Shown: piece after piece, positions 17,111 to 26,770 of the stretch
Layout of the letters: every line of letters begins with the position of its first letter
Position numbering within the stretch: the stretch's first letter is position 1
Assembly (NCBI GenBank): GCA_029239355.1
Contig: JAQZAZ010000043.1
Location: forward strand, 1-34,485
Origin: Sphingobacterium sp.
GTDB lineage: Bacteria > Bacteroidota > Bacteroidia > Sphingobacteriales > Sphingobacteriaceae
Direction: 5' to 3'
Length of the DNA: 34,485 bases
The notes under the pieces: generated by a model
The model's input: the letters and a program-made list of their open reading frames with translations, nothing else
Databases searched by the model: none
Told to the model about the DNA's origin: nothing
Translations under genes and position numbers: made by a program

Positions 17111-17794
17111 TTAGATTCCAAAATGTACTGTAAATCCTACTCCACGATTCGAACGAATATGAAGATCAGGGTCATGGCTTAAGTATTTTCTTAGCCGTGT
17201 GATAAAGACATCCATACTTCTGCCTGTAAAAAAATCAGCACTTCCCCATACTTTTTCGAGGATATCGCCCCGTGTCACCAACTGACCGTTGCGCTGCCAC
17301 AGAAATAACAGCAATTGTGCTTCTCGCTCAGTGAGTTTATATTGCGCCAAAGCATGGCTCAATAACAGTTGATCTGGGAAAAATAAATATGAACCAATGG
17401 CAATGGGACTTGGCGAAATAGTTTTATGATTGCGTTTTAATATATTTTGTATGCGCAGTAATAATTCTTCAGGATCACAAGGTTTGGTAATATAATCGTC
17501 AGCACCAATTTTTAAGCCCGTTAACTTATCTATCTTTTGCTCTTTTGCCGTTAGAAAGATAAAAGGAAGTAAAGGAAAAAGTGTATTGATCTCTTTTGCC
17601 AAAGTAAAGCCGCTTACTTGTGGAAGCATGACGTCCAGAATAATTAAATCATAACCCATCAGCTTCTGAAAGTCTTCCATGAGATCATTTGGCTTTGAAA
17701 TCCAGTCCACACGAAAGTCCGAAAGCTCCAGATATTGTCTCAGCATAAATCCAAAATCCGGATCATCTTCTACCAGCAATAGTTTATTCTTCAT
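17111..17794 (-). CDS. OmpR-family response regulator
   Basis: A 227-residue DNA-binding response regulator. The receiver domain (1-120) has the acidic pocket E9/D10/D11, phospho-acceptor Asp54 in LIILDVMLPQVSG, Thr82 and Lys104. The C-terminal winged helix (about 130-227) has the OmpR/PhoB marks LTEREAQLLLFLW, SMDVFITRLRKYL and the wing RSNRGVGFTVHFG. It pairs with the histidine kinase gene 148 bases upstream on the same strand, a rather wide gap for a two-component pair, so it may have a second promoter; TAACTTTA at 17850-17843 is one base off the -7 consensus. Family members bind direct repeats about 11 bp apart; such repeats lie in front of the kinase gene. Confidence 0.93.
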   Translation of the reverse strand: MKNKLLLVEDDPDFGFMLRQYLELSDFRVDWISKPNDLMEDFQKLMGYDLIILDVMLPQVSGFTLAKEINTLFPLLPFIFLTAKEQKIDKLTGLKIGADDYITKPCDPEELLLRIQNILKRNHKTISPSPIAIGSYLFFPDQLLLSHALAQYKLTEREAQLLLFLWQRNGQLVTRGDILEKVWGSADFFTGRSMDVFITRLRKYLSHDPDLHIRSNRGVGFTVHFGI

Positions 17795-17942
17795 TTCTTT
17801 GTTTCATCTAACGGATGTTTAGCCCTTATTCCCTGATCCATTATAAAGTTAATAATACGATTTTTATTCAAGTGCCGCTTCGCTGCTCTTCGTGTAGTAG
17901 CCTGTGCCGCCGATTGACGATGTTGGCCAATGAACTGATAAA

Positions 17943-19262
17943 TTAAAGTGGTAAAAGAATGGTAAAAGTTGTCCCATGCTGCAATTTACTTATAACCTTG
18001 ATCTCTCCGCCATATTTCTTGACGATATTTTTAACCAGAAATAGGCCAATTCCTAAGCCTTTTGTATTATGGATATTGTCTTTCTGGATACGGTAGAACT
18101 TTTCAAAAATATAGGGTAATTCGCTTTCTTCCATGCCCTGTCCGTTGTCTTTGACCTGGATGGATAGACAGTCTTTTTGTTCCTCAAAGCGGATATCCAA
18201 CTGCGAAGCACCGTATTTAACCGCATTGTTCATCAGGTTGTGGAACAATGTCGTTGTATCTATGGAATTAAAACAGACCTGCATGCCGGGGTTTGGCTCC
18301 ACAAGTAGCCTGACTGTTGGATTGCATAGCTGAAAATCACTAAAAATTGCCTGTAGCTCTTTCGCTGTTGTTGGGGATAAACTGGTTGCAGTTTGATTTT
18401 CGTTCAATGGATCCAGTGTTTGTTCCAAGCGGTTCACCTGACGTTCAATCACGGCAATAATCGTATTGTCAGGAGATTTTTGGAGGGTTTTGGCCGCTAT
18501 TTTTAAGGTCGCAATCGGTGTTTTTAGCTCGTGTGAAATATTATCTACTACATCGTGCAACACGGCAATCTGTTTTTTTTGTTTCTTGAGATTGTTAATT
18601 GTCCGGTAAAACAACCAGATAAAAGCCGCCAGGATCAATAAGGTGCTCAGTAGCAGTGAAGTTAATTCCTTAAAGAGAATCCAGCTGAGATTGACCACCT
18701 CAAAAGAAGTCTTGCGTGGAACAGAAAAAACATATAGAATTTCCCTGCTTTGGATACTATCCTGAATCTTGTTCATTTCAGTTTTTTCCGTAAGCCATTT
18801 ACTGCTGGATAATTCTGTAGGATTTCGGAAAGTGCCGGATGTTGTGTATACAGTAATCGGGCCATTAACCAATGGTTTTGTCGCATCTTTATAGTAAATA
18901 TTCAATATTTCCTGTTTTAGGAGGACATGCATCCCCAGTGGCTGGAATATACTGTCAACATATCTTGTTAGTTCCCCGGAAGTTTTCTGTGCATGTATTG
19001 TATATAGTTTTTTTAGGTCGTCTTCGGTGATCTCTTTTTTGACCAATTTGATATAATAATCCCGGGCGATATCCTTACTCAATAGGTTGTTATCAAAAAC
19101 GGAATCAGCGTCATCCAATTTGTTCAGATTTTTCTTTACGTCGGCGAATACCTCCCGTTGTTTAAGCCGATAGGTATTGTATAATTGATACCCTTGTATG
19201 CCGATCAGGACAGTAAAAAATAGGATGAAAAGAATAATATAATTTTTAGGCTTTAATTCCAT
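17943..19262 (-). CDS. Sensor histidine kinase
   Basis: A 439-residue membrane sensor kinase. Two membrane helices (about 7-24 and 201-220) bracket a periplasmic sensor domain of about 175 residues that I do not recognise. There is no HAMP domain between the second helix and the dimerisation domain. The catalytic half is complete: H-box VVDNISHELKTPIATL with phospho-acceptor His244, N-box LFHNLMNNAVKYG, G1 VKDNGQGM, F-box YIFEKFYRIQ and G2 GLGIGLFLVKNIV. ATG at 19262 is used; a TTG six bases upstream is also in frame. The gene is divergent from an outer-membrane receptor gene, which is the likely target of the pair. TATATTTG (19273-19266) fits a -7 element right at its start codon. Confidence 0.93.
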   Translation of the reverse strand: MELKPKNYIILFILFFTVLIGIQGYQLYNTYRLKQREVFADVKKNLNKLDDADSVFDNNLLSKDIARDYYIKLVKKEITEDDLKKLYTIHAQKTSGELTRYVDSIFQPLGMHVLLKQEILNIYYKDATKPLVNGPITVYTTSGTFRNPTELSSSKWLTEKTEMNKIQDSIQSREILYVFSVPRKTSFEVVNLSWILFKELTSLLLSTLLILAAFIWLFYRTINNLKKQKKQIAVLHDVVDNISHELKTPIATLKIAAKTLQKSPDNTIIAVIERQVNRLEQTLDPLNENQTATSLSPTTAKELQAIFSDFQLCNPTVRLLVEPNPGMQVCFNSIDTTTLFHNLMNNAVKYGASQLDIRFEEQKDCLSIQVKDNGQGMEESELPYIFEKFYRIQKDNIHNTKGLGIGLFLVKNIVKKYGGEIKVISKLQHGTTFTILLPL

Positions 19263-19297
19263 ATACAAATATAACTGCTCACAATGAAGATCATAGA

Positions 19298-19326
19298 CCT
19301 TAACATAGCATTAACTCTTCATTAAC
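19298..19326. promoter_or_regulatory. Three 7-bp direct repeats with 11-bp period: probable response-regulator box
   Basis: CCTTAAC at 19298-19304, CATTAAC at 19309-19315 and CATTAAC at 19320-19326 are separated by four-base spacers, so the period is exactly 11 bp. This is the layout of PhoB/OmpR-family binding sites (7-bp repeat, 4-bp AT-rich spacer). The array sits between the divergent kinase and receptor genes, 36 bases before the kinase ATG and 49 before the receptor ATG, where a bound regulator could act on both. Confidence 0.6.
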
Positions 19327-19374
19327 CATATTTAGCAAGGTTAATGGACAATTTTGGGCATTAAATACCGAAAT

Positions 19375-21744
19375 ATGAAATGCTTATTATTTTTGCTTTT
19401 AGCTCCAGGGCTCTTAACAGCACAGACGATGCGGGTCGGGAGAATCCAAAACGGGAATAAGGAGGTGCTGGCTGATGCATCCGTTGTCTTGTTGGACAGT
19501 ACCTATCAGCAGATTCGTGAGATGAAAACAGATCCCGCCGGAAAGTTTGAATTAGCATTGACACCGCACAGCAAATATTACCTCAAAGCCTCGCATTTGA
19601 ACTTTGGGATCAAAGAATTATTTTTTTACAGTGATACTGTGCGGAGCCCGCTGATCTTGACACTTCTTCCAAAGACACAAGAATTAGAGGAGGTGAATGT
19701 CGTGGGCCGGCAGCCCCGACTGATCCGAAAGTTGGATCGCCTTGAATTCAATGTCCAAAATAGTAATCTCTCTGCGTTCAATACCTGGGATATTCTTAAA
19801 CGGACGCCTTTGGTGATGGCTAGCGGCTCAGACCTGATGGTACGGGGGAGCAAAAAGATCGTGGTACTTATTAATGACCGCAAGGTCATGCTGAGCGGTG
19901 ATGAGTTGAAGACCTACCTGGAGAACACCGCCGGTAGTGATGTACAATCCATCGAGGTCATTACCAATCCACCGGCAAAATATGAAGCCGAGGGAAGCAC
20001 GATCATTAACATCAAGCTGTCCAAATCCAACTTATATGGATATCGGGGTACATTACTGGCCTTGGCCGAAAAGAGCACAACCTGGAAGCAACTGTTTGGG
20101 TTGACACAATATTATAAAAACGAAAAGTTCAATCTGCGGGGAACATACAATTTTGGGCGCGGTAAGTATGCCCGTTATGAGACAAATTATGTGTATTATC
20201 CTCAGGAACAGACCTCATGGGAAGGCACGATGGACCGTTTCGATACCAATAATAACCAAAATAGTTACGTGTTTTCGGTGGAATATACGCCAGACACAAC
20301 TTGGTCTATCAATGCAGGCTTAAACGGTTATTATGGGCCAAGATCCTATGGTGTTTATGAAGTGCCCACGGTAATCTATAACAAAGATCGGGTGCAGGAG
20401 TCCAGTTATTTTACAACAAACGACCACGAACGTTCCAACAAGACCAATAACCTCTATCTACAGGTGACAAAGAAACTCAGTCCCAAATGGAGCATCAATT
20501 GGTCTTCTTACTTTACGTCAAGCCATGCCAGCAATGATCAGGATGTATTGACGGCATTGAATTTTAAAGGTGAACAGCCGTCGAGCACACGTTTTATTAG
20601 TAATAATGTCAGTAAAAATCGCCTTTTTTCTTCGCAGGTAGACGTTACAGGAAAGATAAAGGGGCTGGAAGTAGAATTTGGGGGAAAATTTAGCGCCGTC
20701 AAGACCACAAGTGACCTGCTGTTTTCAGACGATGAATCCGGGACACTACAGCACCGACCGGACAAGAGCAGTCTGTTTGGTTATAAAGAACGCAATGTGG
20801 CCTTGTACACATCGTTTAGCTATGGGTGGAATAAATGGAGCTGGAAAGCAGGATTAAGAGGGGAGTATACCGATTTGGAGGGTATTGTCTCAGAGCCAAA
20901 GGATATCAACGAGAAGGATTATTTTGTGCTATTCCCTACGTTCTATATGCAATATGCATTGGCAGACCAACAGCAATTTGGGTTTTCCTATGGTAAGCGC
21001 ATCAGCCGGCCAGCTTACTCCTGGCTCAATCCGGCGAAATCTTATTATAACTTGTTTTCTTATTTTCAGGGCGACCCGCGCTTAAGAGCTACCATTGTAC
21101 ATAACCTCAACTTGACCTGGACAAAGAACAGCTGGAATGTGGATCTATTCTACCGTTTTGAGAAATGGCCTAATATGGAAATTGCCTTGCAGGATAATAT
21201 CGGTCATCAGCTGATCTTTCAATATACCAATATTAAGAAAGGGCAGGGGGCAGGGCTAGATCTGGGCAAGAGCTTTCAGTTGAGTACAGGTTGGGGATTA
21301 AATCTACAGCTGGAAGGCATGTACAATGAGAATTATTTTGTAGGAGCGGATAAAGTACTTCATAAGAACGATGTTTACATCGGCAATGGTAATATCAGTT
21401 CAAACTATGTCGTGGATAAAAATTCTGGTTGGAATGTGGAACTCGGAAATACATTCACTTCGCCCACCATTCAGGGACCATTTCGGATTACAGGTTATTC
21501 CAGCACTTACTTGACGACCAACCGTAAATTTTTTAACAAAAAGCTGGAAGTCAATCTGGCGTTTATGGATATTTTCAGGACTGAAAAGATGAGAATCTTG
21601 TCAAAGTATGCCGATCAGAATAACTATTTTGATGACTATCGGGATACAAGAAAGGTCAATGTCACGCTGCGGTATCACTTTGGAAACCAAAAAATCAAGA
21701 GCAGCAACCAGCCGACCAAGACTGAAGAGCAGAATCGCCTGTAA
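19375..21744 (+). CDS. Outer-membrane beta-barrel receptor (TonB-dependent receptor-like), under the two-component pair
   Basis: A 789-residue outer-membrane protein. A Sec signal peptide (MKCLLFLLLAPGLLTAQ) is followed by a carboxypeptidase-regulatory-like domain (about 20-100), a plug-like domain (about 105-215, with LEEVNVVGRQPRLIRKLDRLEF, RGSKKIVVLINDRKVMLSG and IEVITNPPAKYEAEG) and a long beta-barrel rich in Tyr, Trp and Asn of the OMP_b-brl_3 type. No clear TonB box is visible, so energised uptake is inferred from family only. ATG at 19375 starts the signal peptide; the in-frame TTG at 19354 is ignored. It is transcribed away from the histidine kinase gene, and the shared promoter region holds 11-bp-spaced repeats. 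The ligand is unknown. Confidence 0.88.
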   Translation: MKCLLFLLLAPGLLTAQTMRVGRIQNGNKEVLADASVVLLDSTYQQIREMKTDPAGKFELALTPHSKYYLKASHLNFGIKELFFYSDTVRSPLILTLLPKTQELEEVNVVGRQPRLIRKLDRLEFNVQNSNLSAFNTWDILKRTPLVMASGSDLMVRGSKKIVVLINDRKVMLSGDELKTYLENTAGSDVQSIEVITNPPAKYEAEGSTIINIKLSKSNLYGYRGTLLALAEKSTTWKQLFGLTQYYKNEKFNLRGTYNFGRGKYARYETNYVYYPQEQTSWEGTMDRFDTNNNQNSYVFSVEYTPDTTWSINAGLNGYYGPRSYGVYEVPTVIYNKDRVQESSYFTTNDHERSNKTNNLYLQVTKKLSPKWSINWSSYFTSSHASNDQDVLTALNFKGEQPSSTRFISNNVSKNRLFSSQVDVTGKIKGLEVEFGGKFSAVKTTSDLLFSDDESGTLQHRPDKSSLFGYKERNVALYTSFSYGWNKWSWKAGLRGEYTDLEGIVSEPKDINEKDYFVLFPTFYMQYALADQQQFGFSYGKRISRPAYSWLNPAKSYYNLFSYFQGDPRLRATIVHNLNLTWTKNSWNVDLFYRFEKWPNMEIALQDNIGHQLIFQYTNIKKGQGAGLDLGKSFQLSTGWGLNLQLEGMYNENYFVGADKVLHKNDVYIGNGNISSNYVVDKNSGWNVELGNTFTSPTIQGPFRITGYSSTYLTTNRKFFNKKLEVNLAFMDIFRTEKMRILSKYADQNNYFDDYRDTRKVNVTLRYHFGNQKIKSSNQPTKTEEQNRL

Positions 21745-21962
21745 TACAGTGTATTAATAAAATGGGATAAAAAAGGGTGAAATAATATATGATACCGCTG
21801 TCAGAGATCTAAATAGACTCGAAAAGATAATAAGCTGATTGTCATTTTGGTTAATTTTTGTTGCCGTGCATGGTGGTTTCACTTAAACTTGTTTCTCCCT
21901 GTTTTCGCCAAAAAATACGCCATGATGCTACTTCAGCCACTTCATTAAAATTATAACCCCTA

Positions 21963-24818
21963 TCACTCTTTTTTGTCAAGTGCAGCTTTTTCACGCTTTC
22001 GCCCAAATTGTCTTGGATAATAAGAAACAGAAAATATGAAATATTGCTTCAATACATTTGTAGTACCTCTGGTAATACTATTATTGAAACCTATATTGAT
22101 AATATTGGTATTTTGATGCAACATGTCAAGTGCTGCTAATTTTAGTTCCAAATTATTTCCTGGGAGTAAGCGGTAGCTGGTATTTGCATTCCATATAATA
22201 AAGTCCACTGCCTCTGATCCAGTACTCGTAGTACGGTTGAAACTAATATTGCTTCCAATACTAAATTTTTTGGTTAGGTTTAAGTTGCTGCTGATCATGG
22301 TGGATTGGATACTATTCTTGAATATATTATTTTCGGCTCCACTTTGTTTGGACCGATAGAATGAAATAAATTCTTTCAAATTGACAATCCACCAATCGCT
22401 TACAGTATAGTATAGATTGATCGTGTTATCAAAAGAATTCGAGTTGTATATGTTGTAAACCCCGTTGATATAACCCGGTGTCCTATCTACCCTTACTGAT
22501 TGTGAAGACTGCAATTGCAGCTGATTATTGTTAAATACCAAAGCCTTGTTGAGTGCAAAGGAAAGGTTTAAGTAACGATTGCCATCCAAGTTAACAGCAT
22601 AATGGTTACTGCGTCCAATATTATCTACAATAACACTGTCGGCAAAATTATTACTTACTTTTCCGACAGATACTTCAGCATTGTAATTGAACTTATTTTT
22701 CGTTCGTTCACTGGTATGTTCTATCCTGAATGTCAGTTTGTGTTCTGTGGCCTCTTTTAGATTGAGGTTACCCTGTTGGATGTAATATTGATTTATACTG
22801 TCTACCAGAGGGCTCAATTGCTGGACACTAGGGAAGTATGAACGGGTAATAAACCTCATGGAGTAATTGTCTCTGAAATCTCCATATTGATCATTTGTGT
22901 ATTCGACCGTAGCTTCGGGCACAAACTTTTGGTAACTGCGTTTTTGATTTTGAAAGGAATGGTCGGAGGTGTTTTTCTGGTCGTAAAGTTGCTCCTGCAC
23001 AGTGAAATCGAAAGAAAGCAATTTTTGATAACGGTTAGGTAAATCTCTGAAAAAGGTTTTTCCAATCACTAAGGCGATCCGATCATCATACTCCCTTAAT
23101 CTGCTGGTATTCGTCAGGTTGGGGTCAATCTGATAAACACCTCCCACATGACGGTTTTTAACAATATTATCTTCATTTTTAAAATTCAGTGCTATGTTGT
23201 TTCTCAGTTTTAAGTTTATACCAAAAATTCCCCTGCTTCCGAATATTAAACGGGAAAAATCTCCTAGTTCCACTGACAAATGCTGTCTGAAATGATTTTC
23301 TGATTTGGAATTCTGGCGGTTAAAGTTTTTGTTCTCTAAAGAACTTCTTTCCGATTTAAAAACTGTTATAGTCGCATCGTCGGTATACTTATTGCCAGCA
23401 TCAAAAGCATAACTGATATCAAGGTCGCCAGGAAGACGGTCGATTTTTGCGAAATTTTTCTGCTTGCTAAAATCTATATTGATTTTTAAATTTTTATCGC
23501 TTGTCCTGCTCTTGACATCTGAAATATTGGAGCTTTGCAGCTCTCCATCTGAACCATATGAACTAATCTGGCCAGCTGATTCTATATCAGTAGTTATTCT
23601 ATTGATAATAGCCGAACTCGTAAGCTCCAACCTACTTTTACGTCTTTCGTAATTCAATTGTAGTTTCTGTCCTGTAGATATGGTTTTATTGCTGTTATCA
23701 TTTTGTTGCCTTTGTGTACTATCAGGTGCTAGTGTGGTTATTGTTTGTAGATTATTTCGAACAAGACTGCTGTTGTCTTTGATAAAATAATTACTAGTGA
23801 GACGACTGGTATTATTATAGTTTCCATCTGGCAGGAAATCATGCTGTATAACCAAGCCTCCAGAGCCAGATTTATTAATTCCCGGAAGCCGGAAATCGGA
23901 TTGGTAGTCGATATTAGCCCCAATGCCTTTATATGTACTGTTTCGGAGGAGGGTATTGGCGTCCTCCGCAAACTTATTTATATTGTTCTTCGCCCCTACT
24001 AAACTTAGCTGGCTGTTTTTCATGAAGAGATTAATATTGGCATCACTCTCATAGTTCCTACCAGTGCCATATCCCAATGAGAGCTTTCCAAACAGCGCAT
24101 TTCTTTTGTCTTCTTTTAGCTTAATATTCATAGATGTCGTTGAATCCAATGGATTTTTTTTGTTTAGCTGGTCTTTATAAACCTGTATCTTATCAATTGC
24201 ATCCTTGGGTATGTTCTGAAGAGTAACACGTGTGTCGCCTCCAAAAAAGGGTTTGCCATTGACAAGCAATTGCTTTATATTCTTTCCGTTAACTGTTATA
24301 GAGCCGTCACCCCATACAGTGAGTCGAGGAAGTTTTCGGAGCAGATCTTCGGCCACCGCATTTTTGTCCATATCAAATGCGGATGCGTTGAATTCAAGCG
24401 TGTCCCCGTTCATTCGTACTGGTGGAACATAATTTAGCGCTATCTCATTTAATTGAATCACCCTTCGATCTAGATTCAACTTGCCTAGATCCACCGTTCC
24501 ATTCTTTCCAGATATCGTAAACTTTCTAGATATTGTATTATAGCCTGTATAACTGATTATGATCTTAAGCTGTGTATCTTCAGGGATTTCCTTGAATTGA
24601 AATTCGCCGCGGGCATTACTTAGCTGGTAACTTATCAATGTGGAATCCTTTATCCTGTATATGGCAGTAGAGGCAAGTTCCAATATGTGGTTATGCGCTG
24701 AATCACTAACAATACCACGGACTTTTCCCTGGTAGACAATTTGTTTATTCTCTTGACTATAACCGGTCTTACATATTAAGAAGACGAATACTAACGACAA
24801 AGTGAAACGGTAAAACAT
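21963..24818 (-). CDS. Large outer-membrane beta-barrel protein of the propeller/peptide cluster
   Basis: A 951-residue outer-membrane protein. Signal peptide (about 1-21, ending TGYSQ), a carboxypeptidase-regulatory-like domain (about 30-115, VRGIVSDSAHNHILELASTA), a plug-like domain (about 125-240, including AVAEDLLRKLPRLTVWGDGS, NGKPFFGGD and IPKDAIDKIQVYKD), then a barrel of about 700 residues with alternating aromatic strands (OMP_b-brl_3 type). There is no visible TonB box, and the protein ends in a basic-acidic tail (GRKREKAALDKKE) instead of the usual terminal aromatic residue. It is the last gene of a five-gene minus-strand cluster and starts 10 bases after the upstream propeller gene. 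It converges on the other receptor gene. Transport or export of the cluster's small protein is possible but unproven. Confidence 0.85.
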   Translation of the reverse strand: MFYRFTLSLVFVFLICKTGYSQENKQIVYQGKVRGIVSDSAHNHILELASTAIYRIKDSTLISYQLSNARGEFQFKEIPEDTQLKIIISYTGYNTISRKFTISGKNGTVDLGKLNLDRRVIQLNEIALNYVPPVRMNGDTLEFNASAFDMDKNAVAEDLLRKLPRLTVWGDGSITVNGKNIKQLLVNGKPFFGGDTRVTLQNIPKDAIDKIQVYKDQLNKKNPLDSTTSMNIKLKEDKRNALFGKLSLGYGTGRNYESDANINLFMKNSQLSLVGAKNNINKFAEDANTLLRNSTYKGIGANIDYQSDFRLPGINKSGSGGLVIQHDFLPDGNYNNTSRLTSNYFIKDNSSLVRNNLQTITTLAPDSTQRQQNDNSNKTISTGQKLQLNYERRKSRLELTSSAIINRITTDIESAGQISSYGSDGELQSSNISDVKSRTSDKNLKINIDFSKQKNFAKIDRLPGDLDISYAFDAGNKYTDDATITVFKSERSSLENKNFNRQNSKSENHFRQHLSVELGDFSRLIFGSRGIFGINLKLRNNIALNFKNEDNIVKNRHVGGVYQIDPNLTNTSRLREYDDRIALVIGKTFFRDLPNRYQKLLSFDFTVQEQLYDQKNTSDHSFQNQKRSYQKFVPEATVEYTNDQYGDFRDNYSMRFITRSYFPSVQQLSPLVDSINQYYIQQGNLNLKEATEHKLTFRIEHTSERTKNKFNYNAEVSVGKVSNNFADSVIVDNIGRSNHYAVNLDGNRYLNLSFALNKALVFNNNQLQLQSSQSVRVDRTPGYINGVYNIYNSNSFDNTINLYYTVSDWWIVNLKEFISFYRSKQSGAENNIFKNSIQSTMISSNLNLTKKFSIGSNISFNRTTSTGSEAVDFIIWNANTSYRLLPGNNLELKLAALDMLHQNTNIINIGFNNSITRGTTNVLKQYFIFSVSYYPRQFGRKREKAALDKKE

Positions 24819-24828
24819 ATTTTTTTTC

Positions 24829-26097
24829 CTACATATTGGCCTTAGGTGCTAATTTCACTATGACAGGATTACTTTTACGATTTTGGAGTGCAAAATACTT
24901 TTTTAATGAAGGGGGATATTCAGGCTGCTTGCCTTGGATTTCCTCTTTCGCTGCAAACAATTCAAGCGAGGAAAAAGAAGAATATAAATAATGCCCATCA
25001 CAAGCTTGAATAGAATTATGCTTATTGACAATTGGCAAAAAAAATGAAGAGCTATCTGGAGAAATATTCAAAAGGCTAAAAACAGTGCTGTTTTGTATAT
25101 TGTATAAAAAAACTTTATTTTTACTGTATTTATTGTTGTTTATGGTAAAAATAAGCTTATTACCTAAGCTATATATATTACTAATTACATATACCAACTG
25201 ATTATTTTTTTGTAAATATTCTTGTCTCTTTGATCTGTATTTTTCTTCGTTTACCAAAAAATCAATTGGAACGCTATAACTAATTGGAAGTAACACTTTA
25301 TATACGCTTTTAATCCCATTAGCATCTATATTATAAATATTATAGTCATACGACCTTGTGAAAAAGCAGGAATTTTTTATTCCTGAATAGTAAAACGGTC
25401 CGGCCAAATTTACTAGGACATCCATACCCCTTGCGATGTTATTCTGCTCATATGGAATTTCTTGCTTGAAATTAGAGGAAAAGTTATCAGATAGATAAAG
25501 TTCATAGGTACCCGTTTCATCAGATTCCTGCGTAAAGATAGTAGGGGATATATGATATATACTTGTATCCCCATTTAAAAAGGCGTAGCCCCAAAAGCGT
25601 GTCCCGTTATTTTTTTTTGATAATGGGATTTTCCCCGAAAAGCCCCCATCGTAGTTAAATACAAATAAGTTCTCTCTGTCGAGATTAGTTCTTACCACAA
25701 TCTGCTGTTTTTCTCGCTGAATGGCAAAATCACCGAACACATTGTAATTAAAATTATCGATCATAGCCGAGTTTTTAACAAGTCCCGGTATTTTTTCACA
25801 CTTAGCATGGAAAGAGCCATCTTTGTTAAAAATCAGGACTTGGTCCAAGCTTTTGTCAAGTATAATAAAATATTTTTCCACCACTTCAAGTTTGGCGATT
25901 TCACCAACAACTGAGGCAGGAGTGTTTTCCAGCGGAATATAGACAATATCTTTAAGCAAGTCTGTAGCTGTGCCCCCGAGGGCATCATCAGGATCTACCC
26001 GGAGAAACATGGTATCCTGGGCGGGCTGTTCAGCCGATACGCCATTGACCATTAGGATAAGCAGCAATAATAATATTTTTCCGAAATAACTTCTCAT
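24829..26097 (-). CDS. Exported 6-bladed beta-propeller protein
   Basis: A 422-residue exported protein. The signal peptide MRSYFGKILLLLLILMVNGVSA has no lipobox cysteine, so it should be a soluble periplasmic or secreted protein, unlike the lipoprotein paralogue two genes upstream. The mature part repeats strand pairs such as VEKYFIILDKSLDQVLIFNKDGSF, KQQIVVRTNLDRENLFVFNYDGGF and DYNIYNIDANG, the pattern of the Bacteroidota 6-bladed beta-propeller (BF3164/DUF4934-like) family. These propellers are binding platforms, not known enzymes. The gene is AT-rich. It starts seven bases after the thioredoxin-like gene and is followed after 10 bases by the beta-barrel gene. Confidence 0.78.
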   Translation of the reverse strand: MRSYFGKILLLLLILMVNGVSAEQPAQDTMFLRVDPDDALGGTATDLLKDIVYIPLENTPASVVGEIAKLEVVEKYFIILDKSLDQVLIFNKDGSFHAKCEKIPGLVKNSAMIDNFNYNVFGDFAIQREKQQIVVRTNLDRENLFVFNYDGGFSGKIPLSKKNNGTRFWGYAFLNGDTSIYHISPTIFTQESDETGTYELYLSDNFSSNFKQEIPYEQNNIARGMDVLVNLAGPFYYSGIKNSCFFTRSYDYNIYNIDANGIKSVYKVLLPISYSVPIDFLVNEEKYRSKRQEYLQKNNQLVYVISNIYSLGNKLIFTINNNKYSKNKVFLYNIQNSTVFSLLNISPDSSSFFLPIVNKHNSIQACDGHYLYSSFSSLELFAAKEEIQGKQPEYPPSLKKYFALQNRKSNPVIVKLAPKANM

Positions 26098-26104
26098 AAG
26101 TCAT

Positions 26105-26755
26105 TCAAATATGTGTGTTGTACAAATTATCAAAGTAATAATCCAAAACCATAGGCATCCCACTGTTAGGGATAAAGAATTTCGAAGCGCTACTCTTATC
26201 ATCTATCATAAACAAATAAGAATAGTCCCTACAATCTTTATCAAATGCAATTCCACCTTTTTTTAGGTAGTATACCGGAAAGTTGATCTTGCCAACTTTT
26301 CGCCACTGAAGATAAGAGTCATAATTGCTAAAATCAACCAGTGCATATATAGACAGATCGGGACGGAGGCTCTTTAATTGGTTTAATTTTTTTATGGTTA
26401 TACTAGAGCACTCATTACATCCAATCTCCGTATACCTGAGTATCAGGCTGAATTTATTGCCTTTGATCAGCGAATTAAGTGACTGTGAAGTAGATTTAGA
26501 GGTGTCCTGGGTAATATTAAATAGTTTAATGTCGTCTTTCTCAAATGGATAATCTGAAGATTTAATTTCAAATTTAAGCAGGTCTGAATAATATCGATTG
26601 GCATCATTCAAAACAAGGATACTATCTGTCAGTGCCTTAAAATCGTTTATTTTCGCCTGAAGTTTTTTTTGGCCTCTATAATACAGTGCTACAAAAATTA
26701 CGGCTGTCAGCGCAAAAAGGAAAAGAAATGTTTTTTCAAAAGTTGTATTTTTCAT
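26105..26755 (-). CDS. Membrane-anchored thioredoxin-like CxxC protein
   Basis: A 216-residue protein with one N-terminal membrane helix (about 8-26) and then a short coiled-coil-like stretch, facing the periplasm. From about residue 100 it reads like a thioredoxin fold: strand KFSLILRYTEIG, then the active-site pair Cys113 and Cys116 in GCNEC, then helix SSITIKKLNQLKSL and strand LSIYALVDF. The sequence is too far from TlpA or DsbA for a firm family name, and CNEC is not a common dithiol motif. In this cluster, with a six-cysteine secreted protein, forming or reshuffling disulfides is the obvious suggestion but remains inference. Spacing is 15 bases to the upstream gene and seven to the downstream gene. 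Confidence 0.72.
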   Translation of the reverse strand: MKNTTFEKTFLFLFALTAVIFVALYYRGQKKLQAKINDFKALTDSILVLNDANRYYSDLLKFEIKSSDYPFEKDDIKLFNITQDTSKSTSQSLNSLIKGNKFSLILRYTEIGCNECSSITIKKLNQLKSLRPDLSIYALVDFSNYDSYLQWRKVGKINFPVYYLKKGGIAFDKDCRDYSYLFMIDDKSSASKFFIPNSGMPMVLDYYFDNLYNTHI

Positions 26756-26770
26756 AATAAATGTTTCATG

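Noticed and set aside
19339..19346. Fourth copy (TTAAT at 19341) of the regulator repeat
   Set aside because: It is 19 bases from the third copy, out of the 11-bp register, and differs in its last base.
21963..24818. Polysaccharide utilisation locus with a SusC-type receptor
   Set aside because: There is no SusD partner, glycoside hydrolase or hybrid sensor, and the barrel lacks a visible TonB box; the neighbours are propellers and a CxxC protein.
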